This document shows, one piece after another, positions 61,806 through 64,000 of a stretch of 64,000 bases of DNA (its first letter is position 1; the number at the start of each line of letters is the position of its first letter). The notes below the pieces were generated by a model. That model had not been told where the DNA came from, searched no databases, and worked only from the letters and a program-made list of their open reading frames with translations. Both the position numbers and the translations under genes were made by a program. The DNA is from Pelagihabitans sp963760375 (GTDB taxonomy: Bacteria > Bacteroidota > Bacteroidia > Flavobacteriales > Flavobacteriaceae): positions 248,001-312,000 of the forward strand of contig CAVXCS010000001.1 in NCBI GenBank assembly GCA_963760375.1, given 5' to 3'.

Positions 61806-61982
61806 ATGATCAAAGATTTTATCAGGAGAGTTGGGGCAATGAATATTGTGATGCTCTTGGTGGTTATATCCATTATAATCGTTTCGGAATATATGTTCCT
61901 TTCCGGAAAAAAACTGGACGCCATTTTTATAGCATTTTGGGCCCCCACCATTCTGGGATTTATGAATTATTTTAAGCAATAG
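61806..61982 (+). CDS. 58-residue two-helix membrane protein
   Basis: 58 codons: MIKDFIRRVGAMNIVMLLVV, a first membrane helix, a short polar loop (FLSGKKLD) and a second helix (AIFIAFWAPTILGFMNYF), ending KQ at a TAG. Basic N-terminus and hydrophobic pattern support a real membrane protein. The frame continues past the TAG without a break into the 31-residue frame described next. No family recognised. Confidence 0.5.
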   Translation: MIKDFIRRVGAMNIVMLLVVISIIIVSEYMFLSGKKLDAIFIAFWAPTILGFMNYFKQ

Positions 61983-61988
61983 AGCACC

Positions 61989-62084
61989 TTGGATTTCATT
62001 TTACTTTACTCCATTATCGTAGCCATTATATTTATGGTGTGGATGCTTTTTGTCATTCGGATGTACAGAAAATTGAACGATTGA
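61989..62084 (+). CDS. 31-residue single-helix membrane protein, TTG start, or readthrough part of the previous ORF
   Basis: A frame of 31 codons from TTG at 61989: LDFILLYSIIVAIIFMVWML, then FVIRMYRKLND. One membrane helix with a basic C-terminal end. It is in the same frame as the 58-residue ORF, separated by TAG plus two sense codons. It could be a separate gene with TTG start, the readthrough extension of the previous one, or one gene split by a nonsense change. The exonuclease gene converges 3 bp later. Confidence 0.35.
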   Translation: MDFILLYSIIVAIIFMVWMLFVIRMYRKLND

Positions 62085-62087
62085 GCC

Positions 62088-63470
62088 TTAACTCCCCATA
62101 CTTTCTGAAAACAGCCACGTTCTAGTGGTTTTTTTATTGAGGTAGGCATTGATGATCCTTTGTGAATCCATGGAGTTTTTTTGCGGGTTCAAAAAAACCT
62201 CCAAATCCGCTTCGCTATTTATCTCTGAATGCTTATCCAGAAAACCGTACCCGCAATAATGACCGTCTTTGATCAAGACAAAGGCCTCTTCGGAAGGCGT
62301 CCGGCCCCGTTCCTTGATCACTAGATTTTCGTTTTTCCGTGAGAGCGCCTCAAGCGCCTCCAGAACCCTCCCATTGTATTGCGCCGCCGACTCCTTGCCA
62401 CGGCAAACGCCCTTGCAATGATCGATACTGTAATGGGAACAGCTTACAATATTTTCCTGCAAGTGGCAATACTTGGGACAAAGTTCAAACTGTTTGCAGA
62501 CTTCCTCCAAATAGGTACGGCAATCGGTCGGATTATTGAACAGGGCAATCGGCCTCGATATCATCTTTACTTTGTTGTAGGCCAAATGTACAATGCCGTT
62601 CCTATCTTCGTAGGAAAAGATGCCATAAGGCTGATTGTTGCTTTTTTGGGCGCTGTTGTACTGGGGATAGTGATGCTTAATGGCCGCGGATTCCATGAGG
62701 AGGGCCAAGAGCTCACTCCCGGAAAGTTCATAGTCGATATCTGCGGTTTCATGGCACAAACGAACCTCTTTCGATGTTTTGTCATAAAAATGGCCTAGGA
62801 TCCTTTTCTTGATATTGATGGCCTTCCCAACGTAGATAATCTTCCCATCGCTATTCTTAAAATAATAGACCCCGGGTTGGGTCGGCAATTTTTCGAAGGT
62901 TTCCCGTGGCAGTGCAGGAGGCAAAGTGGCCTCCTGGGAACGCGCATTCAAAAACGATTTGAAAACGGGCGCTGCCCCTTCGGTATCCAGCAGCATCCTG
63001 AACAGAAGCAGGGTCGCATGGGCATCTCCACGCGCCCTATGCCTATCGGTCAAAGGGATCCCCAATACGGAACACAGTTTTCCGAGGCTGTAGGAACGGT
63101 AACCCGGCAACAATTTTCGGGACAAACGCACCGTACAGAGTTTTTTTCTATTAAAATCAATACCGATTTCCCTGAATTCGTTCTTGATCACATTATAGTC
63201 GAAATTCACACTGTGCGCCACAAAGATCGTATCGGCTGTAATGTCTAAAACCTTGGGCGCAATTTCATGGATTTTGGGCGCCCCTTTTACCATATCATTA
63301 TCGATTCCGGTCAATCCCGTTATGAAATAAGGAATCTCGCATTCCGGATCGACCAAGGAGGTAAACTCCTCGACAATCTCGATGCCGTTGAACTTAAAAA
63401 TGGAAATCTCGGTGATCTTGTTCCCTTTGATCCCGTTACCGGTGGTTTCTATATCGATGATGGTATACAT
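62088..63470 (-). CDS. DnaQ-like exonuclease fused to GIY-YIG (UvrC/Cho-like) domain
   Basis: 460 residues from the ATG at 63470 (MYTIIDIETTG); the frame also opens at 63482. The 3'-5' exonuclease domain (about 1-165) has ExoI IIDIETTG, ExoII HSVNFDYNVI and ExoIII HRARGDAHAT. The GIY-YIG nuclease domain (about 195-275) has QPGVYYFKNSDGKIIYVGKA with the Tyr pair and Arg in KKRILGHF. The C-terminal part has a Cys-rich segment (ELCPKYCHL, CSHYSIDHCKGVC). Architecture known from databases as an exonuclease domain-containing family; function is probably DNA repair but is not established. Confidence 0.88.
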   Translation of the reverse strand: MYTIIDIETTGNGIKGNKITEISIFKFNGIEIVEEFTSLVDPECEIPYFITGLTGIDNDMVKGAPKIHEIAPKVLDITADTIFVAHSVNFDYNVIKNEFREIGIDFNRKKLCTVRLSRKLLPGYRSYSLGKLCSVLGIPLTDRHRARGDAHATLLLFRMLLDTEGAAPVFKSFLNARSQEATLPPALPRETFEKLPTQPGVYYFKNSDGKIIYVGKAINIKKRILGHFYDKTSKEVRLCHETADIDYELSGSELLALLMESAAIKHHYPQYNSAQKSNNQPYGIFSYEDRNGIVHLAYNKVKMISRPIALFNNPTDCRTYLEEVCKQFELCPKYCHLQENIVSCSHYSIDHCKGVCRGKESAAQYNGRVLEALEALSRKNENLVIKERGRTPSEEAFVLIKDGHYCGYGFLDKHSEINSEADLEVFLNPQKNSMDSQRIINAYLNKKTTRTWLFSESMGS

Positions 63471-63509
63471 GCCAAAATTCAATCAAACTGTTTCAACCCA
63501 AGCCAAATG

Positions 63510-64000
63510 TTATAGCACCAAAGTACCTACAGCGCCTGCCGATAATGGCAAGACGAAGGACCTCTTGCCGATGCCTACTTTGATGTTTTCGTCCTTCCCG
63601 CTATTGTTCTGAATGGCCACGACCACTTTGCCTTTGGGGGTCAAAAAGGCCACGTTCGGAAACAGGTCCACCGCTGTGGAAGCGATCCGCAAAGAACCGG
63701 GAGGTACAAATTTAGAAAATTGTGCGACGATATAATAGGCAGGGTTCCGGGTCACCCGGTCTCCCTTTATGGTCAATGCCCCTAAACAACGGTCACAACC
63801 CCCGCGGTCGGTGTGCGGTTCCTGGTTTTCGTCGGCCGCCAAATTCCATTGTAAAACGGTCTTGCTCCAATTGCTAGGGGCCCCTATCATCAGCTGCTCG
63901 ATATGCCAGCTGAAATCGGTGGCAAAATCCCCGGGTGCTCCGATCCACTGTTCCGTAAAATAGATATTTTTCGATGGATGGGCATCATGTACCTCGCTCA
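63510..64000 (-). CDS. Glycoside hydrolase family 30 protein, C-terminal part (cut by window edge)
   Basis: The last 163 codons of a longer gene whose start lies beyond the right edge. KNIYFTEQWIGAPGDF includes the Glu of a TEQ motif, the place of the GH30 nucleophile. WHIEQLMIGAPSNWSKTVLQWNLAAD and then CLGALTIKGDRVTRNPAYYIVAQFSKFVPPGSLRI are the typical GH30 end of the barrel and start of the beta-sandwich side domain. It ends VLPLSAGAVGTLVL. Glucosylceramidase-like GH30 subgroups include beta-glucosidases and beta-1,6-glucanases, so a polysaccharide substrate is possible. The signal peptide is outside the window. Confidence 0.85.
   Translation of the reverse strand, partial: SEVHDAHPSKNIYFTEQWIGAPGDFATDFSWHIEQLMIGAPSNWSKTVLQWNLAADENQEPHTDRGGCDRCLGALTIKGDRVTRNPAYYIVAQFSKFVPPGSLRIASTAVDLFPNVAFLTPKGKVVVAIQNNSGKDENIKVGIGKRSFVLPLSAGAVGTLVL

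Noticed and set aside
1..64000. Prophage, insertion sequence or genomic island
   Set aside because: No transposase, integrase, capsid or terminal repeats are seen; base composition appears even by eye and neighbours are core genes.

Overview
The window is a stretch of core chromosome from a member of the Bacteroidota, almost certainly the family Flavobacteriaceae. The evidence is: two type IX secretion (T9SS) type B sorting-domain proteins; a fused SecDF; a Rho with a long basic N-terminal insertion; a short archaeal/eukaryal-type ProRS; families typical of the phylum (DUF4293, DUF2911, DUF6588, OmpP1/FadL); and promoters of the Bacteroidetes type (TTTG, about 19 bp, TAnnTTTG). I see no insertion sequence, prophage, CRISPR array or rRNA operon. 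Genus cannot be fixed from the sequence alone.

Layout. 1-4.9 kb: truA (cut by the left edge), a YfcE-like phosphoesterase, DUF4293, rho, a lipoprotein and a membrane protein. 4.9-7.2 kb, minus strand: two identical tRNA-Glu genes that probably lead into rpsT, then proS. 7.3-10.2 kb: a Gly/Trp- and Ser-rich lipoprotein followed by an OmpP1/FadL porin. 10.2-13.7 kb: two paralogous T9SS proteins, divergent from folE across a 22-bp near-perfect palindrome. 13.8-19.2 kb: folE, cysS, yidD, lgt, DUF192 and a tandem ABC ATPase whose first half is degenerate. 19.3-29.1 kb: secDF, mdh, a small exported protein, DUF6588, gyrB and asnB. 29.3-41.4 kb: DUF2911, an exported amidohydrolase, an exported small protein, a DUF885 peptidase-like lipoprotein, a NYN/LOTUS protein, a cold-shock protein, an OmpA-family protein, a plug-less TonB-receptor-like barrel and a 1006-residue TPR protein.

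41.6-53.9 kb is the least ordinary part. It holds an FtsE-like ATPase, two class-A-beta-lactamase-like serine hydrolases that bracket a nucleotide-transporter (NTT)-like membrane protein with a HEAT-repeat tail, a GNAT-nitrilase fusion, an apparently exported protein built from PEP-synthase domains, an orphan protein, and a membrane protein with a degenerate Nudix domain. 53.9-57.6 kb: polyphosphate glucokinase, typA and kdsA. 57.7-62.1 kb: a sulfur-handling group (SulP permease, metallo-beta-lactamase/double rhodanese, DUF2892) followed by several tiny one-helix membrane proteins, some too short for routine gene calling. 62.1-64 kb: a DnaQ exonuclease/GIY-YIG fusion and the C-terminal part of a GH30 glycosidase cut by the right edge.

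Working together: lgt, secDF, yidD, the lipoproteins and the T9SS cargo describe envelope export. SulP, MBL-rhodanese and DUF2892 suggest persulfide/sulfite handling. The TPR protein, barrel and OmpA protein look like one outer-membrane transcription unit. Family assignments come from motif recognition only; no database search was possible.
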